Assembly: GCF_005239225.2 (NCBI RefSeq) | Contig: NC_133297.1 | Coordinates: forward strand, 22,667,882 to 22,731,881 | From: Populus alba | Taxonomy: Eukaryota > Streptophyta > Magnoliopsida > Malpighiales > Salicaceae | Length of the DNA stretch: 64,000 bases | Reading direction: 5' to 3' | Shown here: in pieces, positions 46,563 to 59,719 of the stretch | How the letters are laid out: the number at the start of each line of letters is the position of its first letter | Position numbering within the stretch: position 1 is the stretch's first letter | Notes under the pieces: generated by a model | The model's database searches: none | The model's input: only the letters and a program-made list of their open reading frames with translations | Told to the model about the DNA's origin: nothing | Program-made: the position numbers and the translations under genes

Positions 46563-48599
46563 ATGGTGGGCAACATGGATATAATATAAAAATCAAGGCA
46601 GAGTCGGACCCATTATCTGGCTTCTTCTATAGAAAGACTAATGTAAATGAAATGAAACTGATGCATGCTTGGAGGATTTCTAATTTGAGGTTTCTCCTAT
46701 TAATTATATTTTCAGTATGGTTTTAATACCTGGATATTTTCTACTCCTATTTCATTGGCTGCCTGGTTTAGTTTCAGCTCTTGTTATTTCTGCTTAAAGT
46801 GATGGTAATTGATTCCTGATTGATGGCTTCCTGTGACCTTTTGTTCTGTTATTGCGGTTGACTCCTATTCTGCACCAGATTTTAAGGGCCTAGTGTTTGT
46901 TCTTGGATCAATTTTTACTGTACATGTTAATCGTTCATCAAGCAATTGGGATGGAATGGAATGGTTCTCCTTTTTTATTAAGAAAATAGTTCCTTGATGT
47001 CTTTTTCTCTTTCATTTTTCATTTTAAATTCTTGTCTACCCCTCGTTCATATCATGCCATCTGTTTGAACCCAGAGATTTTACTTTCCATTTATGATGAA
47101 ACAAACAATTGTGGGAGTGGATGTGAATTGTGAAGCTCCATGATTTGCAGTCATCAAATAAATCTCAGGACAATTTGGTGTTGTGATATGGCAACGAGTT
47201 AAAAGTGCATGAGTAGGAGCATTGCTTGTAATTGTCTGCAATGTTTTCAAGGAACAGGATTGCTTATGAAAATAGTGGAAATGATGGGCATGTTTTTGGT
47301 AAAGAGCACAGCCATCAAGTAAAACAATTTCTTTTCAAAGTTCATGTCAAAATTATTCGTGTTTGCTTATATTGTTAATTACATTTTCAAAAAGTGACTA
47401 TTCACTGGGGGGACACAACACACTGTTTTTGTGTTCTTTTTTCTTTGAATCCTTTTTTTTTTTTTTTTTTAATTTCAGTAATCACTTTATTTTATTTTTG
47501 GATTTGGGTCTGAGAAATTGTTCTGATTTCGTTTGCAACAAGGCTCATCTCAACATTAAACACACACATGCTTTATTGTTTGAAAAAAATTGAAAATGTA
47601 GAGATTCAATTTGATATTATAGTTAAAATAAAGGTTTTTTTTTTTTTTTTTGTATTGTTAAATTGCTTATTTTTTATTTAATTTTACAGTTTTTGCTTTT
47701 AGAGTGTAGATTTCTATTTTAGTCCCTTTGATTTTTGTAATTTGTTTTTTTTTTTTATTTTGATCTAAAATTTTATTTTGTATATCTTTCCGTTTTTTGA
47801 TGTGGAAGTTGAAAAACAATGAAGAGGTAGGTTAAATTTTGTCAACGACACCACTCATTCTTGTTGGTTTATCCTTGGGTTGGCAAAAACAAATTTGAGA
47901 CTTGATTTTCTTTTGTGTTTTTTTAAGTGTTAGGGTGTTTATTAAATGAAAATAAATAAAAAAATAATTTTTTATTTATTTATAATATTCTAGTTTGATT
48001 TTCCTACCAAGTCTGGCACAAGTAGAGTATTTAAATAACATGTTGTTTGATTATATTTTGTTTTGAAGTGTACCTTAAGCCAAGTAAAGAAAGAAAGAGC
48101 ATGAGATGGTCTTGGAGGTCCACTAGCATAGCCTTTCTTTTCATTTTGGAGGCTAGGTGTTCTGGTCCACCTAAACATAAGTTCAATTTTTTTTATTTAA
48201 TATAAATTTAAAGTCAATGTAATAAATTAGATAAAATTACCCTTTAGTTGAAATTATATTTTTCTATGATGTTTTGAAAAATTACAATTTATATCCCAGG
48301 TTAATTGAAAATTTCAAATCTAGATTCAAAATGGTAGGATCTATTTTTACATCTATATGTAAAATTCAAGATCTTTATTATAAAGTTTAATAATAATGAG
48401 TTTGAGGATTGTGTACAAGGTGGGTAAAAAGACAAGATGAATCTAAGTCTTATTAGTAAATAAGATAAACTGTATTATTTTATGATATATATATATATAT
48501 ATATAACTTAGTTAGGTTGAATCTCCTAGCCCAACCAAGCTATTTTGCGACATTCGCGATAACCTATAACTATGTTGAGGTTTATCTATTTGAGACTTA
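46563..48599. other. 3' flank of the SUMO gene and intergenic DNA
   Basis: The first 100-200 bases probably include the SUMO 3' UTR. Long T runs occur at 47452-47470, 47635-47652 and 47746-47757, and a (TA)n at about 48485-48505. No other gene is recognised. Confidence 0.6.
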
Positions 48600-48985
48600 T
48601 CTATTTATTATTTCAATAAATAGTACTTTTCCTACCATATTCATGAACAATATTATTTCAAGTTCATCCTTGAATAGTACTATTTCAGTCTTATCCGCGA
48701 AGCTTATCCATGGATAGTATTATTTTAGACTCGTCCAACTATTTCGGGCTCATTCATGAAGGTCATCCATGAATAGTATTATTTCAAGCTCATCCATGAC
48801 TAGCACTATATCGAGACTCATCTAATTACTATTTTAGTAAAGAATAATATTTAAGAATCTTCCATAAAAAGTACTATTTCAGGCTCTTCCATGAATAATA
48901 CTATTTTAGGCTTATCGATAAAGCTCATCCATGAATAGTATTATTTCAACCTCATCCATGAATAGTACTAAACTGAGTCTTGCCT
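48600..48985 (+). repeat. Diverged minisatellite (catccatgaatagtattattt), about 30-34 bp period
   Basis: At least nine copies of catccatgaatagtactatttcaggct with variable spacing. The spacing is irregular, so the array is old. Confidence 0.75.
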
Positions 48986-49715
48986 CCTTTTCTCTTTCCT
49001 CCCTTTCTCTCTATTTTCTTATTTTTTAAGCCACCAGAACATTAAATTGTACAAGTTATGACTTTAACTATGACCTTAGCTAGAATTACCACAGTGAAAA
49101 ATGTCACCTTTCATGGTGAGCTTTTTTTGAAAGGTAATATTTTTCAGATATTTTCCAAATTTTTCACAAGGCTATATTCTTAGGTTTAACAAGAGAGAAG
49201 AATGATAAATTATCTCAACAACACTCAAACTCACCTCTCAACCAGAGAATAAATAAATTTATTGGCACACAAATCTCTTCCCTATAAAACATCATTTTCA
49301 TCTTCTTAATTTGTTTTATCTACTTTGTTTGCCACTTGAATAATCAAATTCAAAAAATGATTTAAGCATCAGAGTTTTTCTCGTTTTATGAGGGACTTAT
49401 TTTGTGGGTACAACTCAAGCTCAAAACTCATCTAGAAAAAATCCATTTCTGTGTGAAGTTTTTCAACAACTATAACTCAGGCCCAAAACTCAACCATGAA
49501 AAATCTATTTCTATATGATTTTTTTCTACAACTTCATCAATTTGGCTTAGCTTTTTTAATTGGGTTCTTATATTCTAGTTGTTTGTTAAATAAGTAAGGC
49601 ATTTGTTGGAATTTGGGTCTAGAGAATTTGAGGTGGATTTCAAGTAATGGTACATTAAGAAACAAATCTTGTAATTTGGAATTTTAGATTGGTTTTAGGT
49701 TACCTCTAAGTAACT
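48986..49715. other. Intergenic stretch with a small local duplication
   Basis: acaactcaagctcaaaactc...aaatccatttctgtgtg (about 49410-49460) is echoed at 49470-49530. No coding recognised. Confidence 0.5.
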
Positions 49716-50069
49716 ATGATAATTTTGCTAGGGTGTGGTGGCCCTGACATTAGTGATGGTGGGCTATTTGTCTGTACCATGGAGATGACAATTGCTGGGA
49801 ATTGTGGTATTATTTTGGACTTGACTTCAAAATGTGAAAGCCATTTTGAGACACTATTTGCAAAAGACTTTGATTTTTTTTTTCCCATGAAGTTAGAGAA
49901 TGAACTTGAATACTATAATGCAAAAGCTCGATAGTGTTCGGGTGTGACTGCATTATCCTTGATATAATTGAAAGTTAATGGGGTTACTTGCTTAAAGAGA
50001 AATCCCCTTTTCTTAGAGATATTTAGGAGGAAACCAATTTTCATATGTAGAAGTTTCAAATATTAGCTT

Positions 50070-52434
50070 TGTAAATCCCGAGAAAAAAAAATATAATAAT
50101 AAAAAAATAAAAAAATCAAGGCTGGATTAAATTTAAAGGAAATAAACTAAACTAGAAAGAAGTGGGGGCAAAACAAATACACTTAAAGAAGATGAGGCCT
50201 AAATGCAAATAAGAATAATTATAGAGCATAAGTACTCCTCTTGTCACCAAAAACAGATCTGGAGATAACATAAAAAAAGAAAAGAGGGAGTTTTATGTTC
50301 ATTTTTACAAATCAGATAGAAACACTAGTGGGAAATGGATTAACAAGAAGAGAAGAGGGAAGGGCCGGTTGCCCTTAAAAAGAAAAAAAAAGAGGGATCA
50401 AAACTTTGATGCGTATCGGGTAAAGTATTCTAAACCTGCTTTTATGAGTCATTTCAAGTTGATTATGAATTGATGCCTGAATGTTAAATTATAGATTTTA
50501 GTTCTTAGACTTAAATTGAAGAAAAAGTATGAGTTGCTAAATTAAAGAACTTCATGTGTTGTGTGTAAATGGAAAGGCTGACGAATCTGGACAGTTTCGT
50601 CTCTTGATTTTCAGAGTGATTTCGGGTAGGAGGATGAAAGAATTAGGATCAGATTCCTTATAGAAGTTGTAGTTTTGAATGTTGGCTAACTAATGAAATT
50701 GGTCTTGCTCGATTTGGAGTTATAGAACTCCAGTTATAGGTCACCAAAAATGAGACCGTGACAGTTCAATGTCTAGACAGTGACAGTTTAAAAATGAGAT
50801 AGTGACAGTTCAAAAATAAGACAGTGACAGTTAAAAAATGTCTAGACAGTGATAGTTCAAAAACGAGACAGTAACAATTCGGATTTTAAGTAGAAATAGT
50901 TCAAATATATGTATAAAGGAATGATGACTACAGTTGCACAAAGAATGACAATATTAATGGGTGAAATAAGAAAAACATAAAATATTTTAAAAAAATGATG
51001 ACTAAAAAAAAAAAAGACTTATTGGTTGTTGATATATTTATAATAAAACATATCCTTGAGTGAGAAGAATTATGAGATAAACCTGTGAATTTCAGGAGGG
51101 ACCACAGGCGTGGGGCAACAGCAACAACAGCAGCAAGGGAGTACAAATAGAGCTTCTATTTTAGGTAGGTGAATCGCACCTATACTTCCTAGTTAATTTC
51201 CATGATTTATTTATATTACCAATGTGAAATGTGAATTTCTGAATGTATGAGTATTCAAGGTGAAAAGTTGTGTTAATTGCCAAATGATGAAATTATCACT
51301 GACAAAGGAAATATAAGAAGTACATTTTGAGGCGTAAACTAGCATACATTTAGTGTATGTTAGGATCCCGGGTAAGGGGATCATCATGTATCGGCTAGCA
51401 TACATTTAGTGTATGTTAGGATCCCGGGTAAGGGGATCACCATGTATCGGCTGTCATACATTTAGTGTATGTTAGGATCCCGGGTAAGGGGATCGCCATA
51501 ATTGGACTAGCATACATTTAGTGTATGCTAGGATCTCGGGTAAGGGGATCATCATGTATGGACTAACATACATTTAGTGTATGTTAGGATCTCGAATAAG
51601 GGGATCACCTTGGAATAACTCATATGGAGTGATGATGATGGTACCGTTGATATTGGTATCGGTAATGTAATAAGCAAAAATGATCATGATCAATCTCATA
51701 AAGTCTAGAATGAAGGTTGAAAGTGGCAGAGGGAACACTCAATAATAGTTAGACAAGGAAGGGATTCTAATAATAATAAATAAAAAAAAAAACTAGAAGG
51801 GAGAAGCAAATGAACTATGAATACATGTTACCTTGTTAAAATTGTTAGATGTTCATGTTGTCATATTTATTGTAATATTCACCCTTTCAATAATATGTAT
51901 TTTGTTTCAGGATCATCACATGCACGACAAGAGTAGATCCTAGCTTATGTTCCCTTCTTGTAATCTAGTCCTAGGGAGTATACCCTTGTATTTTGTAAAT
52001 ATGAAAATGTTTGTATAACTTAATTTGTATAATTAATGTTTAAACTTGACTTAATGAATGTAACCATGTAGTTTATATATTCATGCTTCATGCCTATGTA
52101 ATTATACTTATTTATTTTTATTATCCATAATGATATTTTGTTATATAATGCGTATCGTAAATATTGTGGTTAATAAAAGTGAGTATAAGTGTGGAAATTA
52201 AAAACCCAGGATGATTGGGTCGGGAATTGAGTTATGAGATGCGAGCTATTAGAAGTGTAAATAAATTCATGTCAATAACCTCGAACCTTCCGGTATATGG
52301 GGGAAATCCGTCAAATTCTGGTAGATTTTAATACGAAGACCATGAACATATATGTACAAAAAAAAAAATTATGTGTTTTTTTTTTTTTTATTGATATGAG
52401 ATTGTCGTTTTATCCAGAAATGAGGGATGTTACA
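50070..52434 (+). mobile_element. Tekay-like solo LTR (2365 bp) with TSD agctt
   Basis: It starts tgtaaatcccg and ends gggatgttaca; agctt flanks it at 50065-50069 and 52435-52439. The stretch from about 50560 to 50760 and the gggaccac...caacagcaacaacagcagcaagg block (51095-51135) match the solo LTR at 22074. It contains an acagtgacagtt array (50755-50895) and a 56-bp array (51339-51612). Confidence 0.92.
51339..51612 (+). repeat. 56-bp tandem repeat, five units
   Basis: Units read ctagcatacatttagtgtat then gttaggatcccgggtaaggg and gatcatcatgtatcgg. Each has an inverted repeat (agcatacat/gtgtatgtt-like) and a BamHI/SmaI-like ggatcccggg. Copies are nearly identical, so the array is young or homogenised. 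It sits where the solo LTR at 22074 has the 48-bp array. Confidence 0.9.
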
Positions 52435-52480
52435 AGCTTCTTGTGTGGACTTAGAGAAGGGAGGTTTGAAGTTTAGGAGA

Positions 52481-52503
52481 AAAGGTTGAAGGTGATAGTT
52501 ATG

Positions 52504-52534
<31 letters not shown>

Positions 52535-52779
52535 CAAAGTTGTAATATTTCATATAAGGGTTATTTATTTATTAAATGAAAAGAAAAAAATGACTTTTTT
52601 TTTTCCACTTTAGAGGCTCTTTAATCATTAAATGGGAAGTAATGACAAAGATGTAAATAATCTAACAATTTTTGTTAATAATTTTTGGATGCAATAGGTA
52701 CAAGATGCACAAAGTTTAGGAGGGAAATTGTAATTTTTCAAAATACAGTGAGAAAATACAATTTCAACCAAACTATAAA
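52481..52779. other. AT-rich spacer after the PurL relic
   Basis: T run at 52506-52529. Nothing else recognised. Confidence 0.5.
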
Positions 52780-55585
52780 ATGTTACGGGTAATTTTCCCA
52801 ATAATTAATTTAAAATATACTTTGCATATTATTTTATTTAATATCATTCAATATATATATTTTTATTTTTTTAAATAAGATTGTAGCATTATTGTTTTAA
52901 TATTAACAATAGCTTTTTTTTTAAAGTCCTTAATGATTTTTTTCCTTGAATTTTATTTGGTCGGCTTTTATGAATGTCTATTCTTTTAAAAAAAAAATTA
53001 TTCAACCAAACCAAGTCTTCAACTCGATTGCGAGTTTTACTGATTAACTTGTGTTTAACCGGGTCAAACCAGAACATTGTCATATCAATATTAAAAAAAA
53101 GGTTAAACAAAGTCTTCTTTCCCTTCAATTTAAATCTAAATTCATTCAAATAAATTAGATAAAATATGTTTGAGATATTATTTTATAAAATGTCATTCAA
53201 TTTTTACTTTGTTTTTAATTAGAATATGACAATTTTTTTATATTACTAGCAAACAATATTTCTATAAAGCCCTTAATGATTTTTTTTAATCTTTAATTTA
53301 ATTTGATTGCTTTATTGTAAATGTTTACTTTTAGTGTCATTTGATTAAAAGAATGATATGTTCTAAAAATAATTTATTAAACCTAATAAAATTCATAATC
53401 TAAGTCACGAGTTTTATGAGTTAACTAGACTAGCCTATCTCATTCTAAAACATAATTGTTTCAATATCTGTTTTTTTTTTTTTAATTAAGGTGAAATTGT
53501 GTCATCTTGAAATATTTGTTGTTTTAGTCAAACCAACACTTAAATTTTTAATTGAAATTCATTTAAATAAATTAATTAAGAATGTATCTGGGATATTATT
53601 TAATAAAATATAATTCATTTTTTCCCTTTTTTTAAAAAAAATAAGATTGCAACATGTTTTGTTTTTTATTATATTAACAAGTGCTTTTTTTTTAAATGTT
53701 TTATTTTTTCTTCTTAAATGTTAATTTTTTTGCGTGTTAATTTTTTTGTATAATTAAATAAAAAACTTGATTCAAGAAATTTTTTTTTAAATATAATTGG
53801 GACTATAATTGATGCAACCATATTATTTGATAGTTTCACCTACATTTAACTAGTGTTTTGCCTATGTTTTATATATAAAATGCCTTGATATTCTTTGTTT
53901 TATGTTTTGAAGGCACTTTTGGATGAAAGATGCAAAAAGGAGTAAATTGAAGGTAATTGGCAGATTTGACGTTCAGTCGATGTTTTGTGCAGAACGTGAG
54001 CTCTAAAGGTCGAAATGAAGTGATTCCAATGACATTAAAAAGCTAACATCCATACCTTTCTGGAAATCTAAGGCAAGACAATAAAATAAGGAAGATCATG
54101 GAAATTGCAGCTTTCAAAGTCAAATCTTGCAATCTGCCAATGTTGACCTTCGGTCATTCCGACTTGAATATCTAGAGATACAAAAGTCCAATTGATTCAA
54201 ACTCAATTGTTTTGGATTCCTGACTCAAAGGCCTATAAACGCTCCAAATTTCAGCCAAAAAAGATGTCATATGAGGGAGATATGATTTTTCAAAGATGAC
54301 AACTGAATTCTGTCAGCAAACAGGTTTCGTGAAGAAACGAGTCCAGATTACGTTCCGAAGCATCTAAACCGACATCCAAGTTTTTATTTCAGAAATGTAG
54401 CTCCTCTAAGTCAAAGCTTGAATATTTCATGCAAAGCTATTTCTCCTTTTTTAGGAAAATAGTTATTGAACTATTTAAATGTAAATTGTCTACTTAAGGG
54501 AGGACTGTTTTGTAAAATAGAGATTAGGGTTTCCTAGCATATAAAAAGAATAAGAGAAGAGAAGGGGGGCAGCCACCCAAGAGGAGAAAAACGCCCCCCT
54601 ACTCTAAGAAACCCTAAATCATGCATTCTTCCATCTTTTTGATTAGTTGTTCAACAAACATGCAAGGCTAAACTCATTTTCTTGGTTGCAAGGACACGGA
54701 AACCTTCGGATTTCAAGAACTGTGAGATCTATTTTACCTTTTCTTTTCAGTTTATATGATGAATATGTTTGTTCTCCTATGCTTATTTTTCATATGATTG
54801 TTTATTTTAATTGTTAGAGCGGACTCTCTAAGTTATTATTGTAGACAATTTATTGCTAAGTTTGATATCAAAACCGGAGTTGTGGTATATGAACTTGTGA
54901 AGCAACTGAGTTTAATAATTGTAGCGGATCTATATTATTAATCTTAGGGAGAACATTCGATCAAAGCAACATAAGCAGACAACTTAGTTGTTAAGATTAA
55001 TGAATTTATCTAGATCTTAAGGCTACCATTGGATTAAATCATTAGTGCGGACACTGTGATTATTTGTTGGTTAGGGTTAGTTATACGATGGATCCGTTAA
55101 TTAACCAACGTTAAGAAAAGATAAAAATTCAGAATATAAACTGGAATTTTATTTCAAGGATCAGTTCTGATTTCTATAGGTGAATGTGTGATTGCGACCA
55201 AGGTTTGTTCTCTTGATAATTTTTTGATTTTATTAAATTTTGTTTGATTGTTTTCTGTTTTATTTTTCTTTAGCCTATATAACATTCAAGCCCCCCAAAT
55301 TGCATAATGTATAGCATAAAAATCTGAACTAAATCTTCCTCGTGGGATCGACCCCTTGCTTGCTCTATACTATCTTGTGTGTTGTGTTTGAAGCTAGGGT
55401 AATTAATTTGTGCGACCACGACATCGCAACAATAATTCACGTGGCAGGTTTGAGAGATTAACTCATGTTAATAAAAATGCCATCATCTCAATTTGTTTTT
55501 TTTTTTTAAAAAAAAACAAAAACAATGACAACCTGAGATTTTTTTTTAGTCAAATTGAATTTTAAACAAGATAATCCAGTCATAT
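52780..55585. repeat. AT-rich unit of about 390 bp, three tandem copies, third one split by a solo LTR
   Basis: Each copy has the order aaataaattagat...gatattattttataaaat-cattcaatt-T-rich-aataagattg-aca...tattaacaa-gcttttttttaaa-gt-cttaatgattttttt, then a gattaacttgtgttaa-like block. Copies: about 52780-53150, 53151-53575, and 53576-53809 continued at 55437-55585. Similarity is moderate, so the triplication is old. Confidence 0.6.
53810..55431 (+). mobile_element. Solo LTR (1622 bp), Athila/Tat-like, TSD ataat
   Basis: It starts tgatgcaacc and ends acatcgcaaca; ataat flanks it at 53805-53809 and 55432-55436. A TATA-like catataaaaag (about 54539-54549) is followed by a leader with aaaccctaaatc. 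The 3' part has cctcgtgggatcgacccctt, a motif I associate with Athila/Tat LTR ends. No coding. Confidence 0.8.
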
Positions 55586-56550
55586 TTAGATAAAACCAAG
55601 ATGTGGTGCTTTTAGCTAGTTAGCTATGTAGGAAATGTATTCTATGTATAAAACGTTACAAAAATAATAGTGACTTAGGACAAACTACTACTAATAAATC
55701 CATTCATGTGATGCTTTTATATATGTTGAGTAGTGACTGGTGACAAACTGTTACAAATAAAATAGTTATTAGACTAATTAATTATTGATTTAGTTTTTTT
55801 TATATATTTATTTCCACATTGTTTAAAAACTAACAAAAACAAAGAAAAAGAACACTAGTCATTAGAAAAGAACCATTTTCTTTACTTGCTTGCAAAGCCC
55901 CTTTAACAAGCTAAGCTAGTTTATAGTTATAAAAACAATGTGCTCATGCAATTTTGTGTTTTGATTCTTGTAATTTTAAAATTAAACTTTTCAATGATAA
56001 TGTCTAAAAAAATATAGGTAGCCTAGGAATAGGGCTTCCAGGTTACATAATTAGTTAATCAATTAGTCATATCAATCTCATCCATCCATTCTCCCTAACC
56101 AAGGTGATTGATAACTTATACTTGGTGCTTGGTAAGCCAATGTAGCTTGTGACTAGTACTTACAAAAGCTCCCATTTGATAGAGATGAGGACTCTCCGAT
56201 GCTTAACTAACTATATTTTTAAAGAGATAAAATAAAATAATATTATAGAGAGAGATGCTTTGAAAATATATATATGTAGTAGATAATGAAGATTGTGAAC
56301 CTTTGTTGTGAAGGTCACATAATGTATTTATAGCTCCTAAATCTTGTTGTTTTATGAAGAGGAGGGTATGGAGTGTAATTTTACTATGATAACATTTGAT
56401 GAGGGATAAATATCTCTTATATATGTATTAATGTTTAATGGAAATATGATGGGTCACTGGAGGATTTTTATACACCTAAAAGGTGTAGGGAGATTAGAAA
56501 GGTGTAAAGAGATTAGGGTCCAAGATATCAACTGTAGATGAGTCCATAGA
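55586..56550. other. AT-rich stretch, no gene seen
   Basis: No motif recognised. It includes a possible TE-derived block near 56030-56200. Confidence 0.5.
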
Positions 56551-56675
56551 GGCTGGGCTCTTCCTCTAGGGTAAACTTAAGAGAGGTAGGTCCTTTCCTT
56601 AGTGAGCCTTAGGGAGGTTGGGTCTGTCCCTTAGGTGAGTCAAAGGGAGGATGCTCATTCTCTTTGGTGTGCCTA
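56551..56675 (+). repeat. Diverged repeat of about 33 bp, four units
   Basis: Units are like gaggttgggtctgtcccttaggtgagcctta. GC-richer than its neighbours. Confidence 0.6.
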
Positions 56676-57164
56676 AGGCTTGGCACCTAATCAAAGTTGG
56701 GCCAGGCTAGTGCCAGACCTAGTGCGCCTTCACTGGATCATGCTTGTTGTAATGTCTCAGGATTTTTCATCAATTTATGACATAGTGAAAAGGGTAAATG
56801 ACATGAAAATGGTGATACATTTTTTTTCATTGATGATTGTAGAACAAACATATAGACATCATTAATTAATACAATGTAATGCTTATATGATCACATAATC
56901 TAACATATTTGCCATAGAGGGTATATAAATAATACATTCATATATTATGTCATCATGCATATATGTTTACATCCCTATTTTCAGAAATTCATTATTACAA
57001 GTTTTTACAAAAGTGTCAATTGGTAATTTCACATTATTACATTTTACACAAAATGCATATAATCCTAAACATGCAATTACATGGTTTATATCAAAACATG
57101 CGGAACATAATTCCTATGCACCGTGGCTATGTGACGTCCCTGTTACAATTCAAAACATGTGGCT

Positions 57165-58602
57165 TGATTAGTACTTAAAAATGCATTTTTATCAAGGTTT
57201 TATATCATCATTTTGCACTTGAAGTATCAATAACTCTTTAACTAAATCATGTTTTATAATAACATACCTAATAATATAAGATACCTTTAATTTATGGTAA
57301 ATGTTCATCTTAAATGCAGGCCCATCACATAAATGAAATGATTGATTGATGAGTTTAAGTATTGAAATTGAAAGGACAAAGAGAGGGCCAAACTTAGAAA
57401 AGAGATGTTGGTGCAGTCCAAACTAGAACATATTCGGTAATTGAGTCATATCTCAAGTTCTAGATGTCCAAATGATCTTAAATTTTTACATAGGTTCAGT
57501 AAGACATAGGCCTACAACTTTCATGTGGAGGCCAAGATCTAAAAAGGCATTTTTCAAGTCCAAATTATAATAACAACGAAGAAGTCCGAATATGTCCTGC
57601 AGCCCAGACACTATTTAGTGTTCAACACATATCTCGAGTTCTAGAAGTCCAAATGACCTCAATTTTTTTTCCTGGAAAGCTAAGAAAATTTACTATAACT
57701 TTCATAAGTATAGGTGGATCCAGTTCTGATGCTAGCAATGATGTTTTATTCAGACAAGAAGATAAGGAATTTCACTAAGTCAAGAGTTGGCCACTCACTC
57801 AACAATTAGTCATCAAATCAATAGTTCCAAATTTTGGCCTATAAAAGGAGGCATTTGCCATGCATTTAGGGGTGGGGTTGTTCAGATCAATAACTTGCTC
57901 TTGCTTTCTCTTTATATATTTTTTTTGTAATTCTTAAATTTTACGTTCATTAATATCTTGTTTATGCTTTTCATTTCCTTTTCTTTGCTTAGTTAACTTG
58001 TATTTTCTTTTGTTCTTGTTCTCTTTATTTATGTTTCTCTTCTTCATTATGTTTAGCTAAGCTTATTATGTCAAGGTAAAAAGGTTACACTAATGGTGTA
58101 AGAATAAATATAGTGTAAACTCAACATGGATCTTAATGTTTAATATTAACATGTCTTATCTTTTTATCTTACTAATTCTTAATACCTTGCTTGTTAAATG
58201 GTTAATCTAGATTTGTGTTGTATAACACTTGGTACAACAAATACTTGGCATTTTCATAGCCCAATCGTATGGTATTACTTACATCTGGGCTATGAAAGGA
58301 ACTTGATTTGTTGTTAACATCAGTTAACATCATGAATTCCTGACAATATTTAAAATTTTGGTGTTATGTAAATAAGATAATTAATATGATCATGTTAATA
58401 ATTTATAATGAGCTATTTATGATAAATCATCTTTTTGGAACCTCTTTTGTGTGTGGTTTCCAATTGAATAATAAGAGTTTATACTATACTTGTTTGAAAT
58501 ACCATTAGTGGATCCTCTAACCTTGACATTTGTTTTTATCATTGTTTAATCCTTAGATTAATCTTCCATCTCAAAGTTCTCATCAACTTCTTCTTCATCT
58601 TC

Positions 58603-58635
<33 letters not shown>

Positions 58636-58771
58636 GTTGTTGTTGTTGTTTTGTTGTTGTCTATAATTTATACAATTAACCTTCCTGTGGTTCGACCTCA
58701 GTCTTGTCGGGTTATTTATTACTTCGACACTCTTACACTTAGGAGAAGACATCAATCTTTTGGTCTTGTCA
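57165..58771 (+). mobile_element. Athila-family solo LTR (1607 bp)
   Basis: It runs from tgattagtacttaaaaatgc to ggtcttgtca and matches the LTRs of elements A and C along its length, with (TTA)n/(GTT)n near 58604-58650. The flanks tggct and cagct differ by two transitions, so the TSD is decayed; comparison with the paralogous site at 59030-59045 supports an insertion. Confidence 0.82.
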
Positions 58772-59179
58772 CAGCTAATCTTGAGTTTTAAAGATTAAGG
58801 TTGATTCCTCGGTCTCCCTTGGTCCATAAACCCGAGTGTCATCACCCATATATATATATATTTTTTCTTTTTTGTCATTTAATCCTGATTATCCAATAAA
58901 TATACCATGAGTCGAGGCTAATCTTTCCATTCAACCTCGGTTATGTAATGAGAATAACCAATAAGGACACCATTAGTCGAGATTAATTACGTGGCTATAT
59001 TTATATCAAAACATGCGGAACATATTCGCTTGACTTGAGTTTTAGAGACTAAGGTTGATTCCTTGGTCTCCCTTGGTCCATAAACCCGAGTGTCATCACC
59101 CATATATATATATATATATATTTTTTCTTTTTTGTCATTTAATCCTGATTATCCAATGAGAATAACCAATAAGGACACC

Positions 59180-59370
59180 ATTAGTCGAGATTAATTAATG
59201 TATTCATCCTCGGTCATCCATTACAAATATCGTTAGCCGAAGCCAATCACATTACTCAATCCCGATCATCCATCACGGATACCATTAGCTGAAGTCAATC
59301 ACATTACTCAATACCGGTCATCCATCACAGATACTATTAGTCGAATCTAATCACATTACTCAATCTTGGT
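59180..59370 (-). repeat. Reverse copy of the 48-bp LTR array, about four units
   Basis: Units read catccatcacggataccattagctgaagtcaatcacattactcaatc; in reverse they match tgattagcttcggctaatggcatccgaatggatg. Confidence 0.8.
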
Positions 59371-59719
59371 CAATTTATATGCAATTCATTATGAAGATCT
59401 AACATAATTATAGAAATGGGTGGAGATTACCTACCCACTCCTCTCGTGGGGTGTTCTTGTTCGATCGAAGGTTTGATTCCATTCACAAAGCCTGATACAT
59501 CTAATGATTGCTAATCAGTATATTCATATTCAATAATTGCATAAACCAATATCATATATATCCCAAGAATACACATGTTCAAATTCAAGTGTTCCACATA
59601 TCATATAGTCATACAATGAAAGTCATCATATCCAAACATTCTTCTTAATTTTAAATGTAGGTTACCCATAAAAATCCTAGGGTTTAATTCTTTAGTCTCG
59701 TAGTAGGGTTAGGCCAGGT

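Larger units (their letters stand above)
49716..52480 (+). pseudogene. FGAM synthase (PurL) gene fragment, split by a solo LTR
   Basis: The enzyme (phosphoribosylformylglycinamidine synthase) carries out step four of purine synthesis in plastids and mitochondria and is about 1400 residues long. Here only part of its synthetase domain remains. 49716-49934 reads DISDGGLFVCTMEM, AGNCGIILDLTS and ETLFAKDF, matching the PurL block DISDGGLLVCALEM...GNCGI. After a stop at 49932-49934 weaker homology goes on: CSGVTA, then KVNGVTCL, KEKSPFLRDI and EETNFHM with stops and frame changes. It reaches KFQILA at 50069, is broken by the LTR, and resumes SCVDLEKGGLK at 52437-52470. The join across the LTR is in frame when one copy of the TSD is ignored. 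No introns are seen in this part; plant PurL coding regions have few. It is a non-functional relic. Confidence 0.82.
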
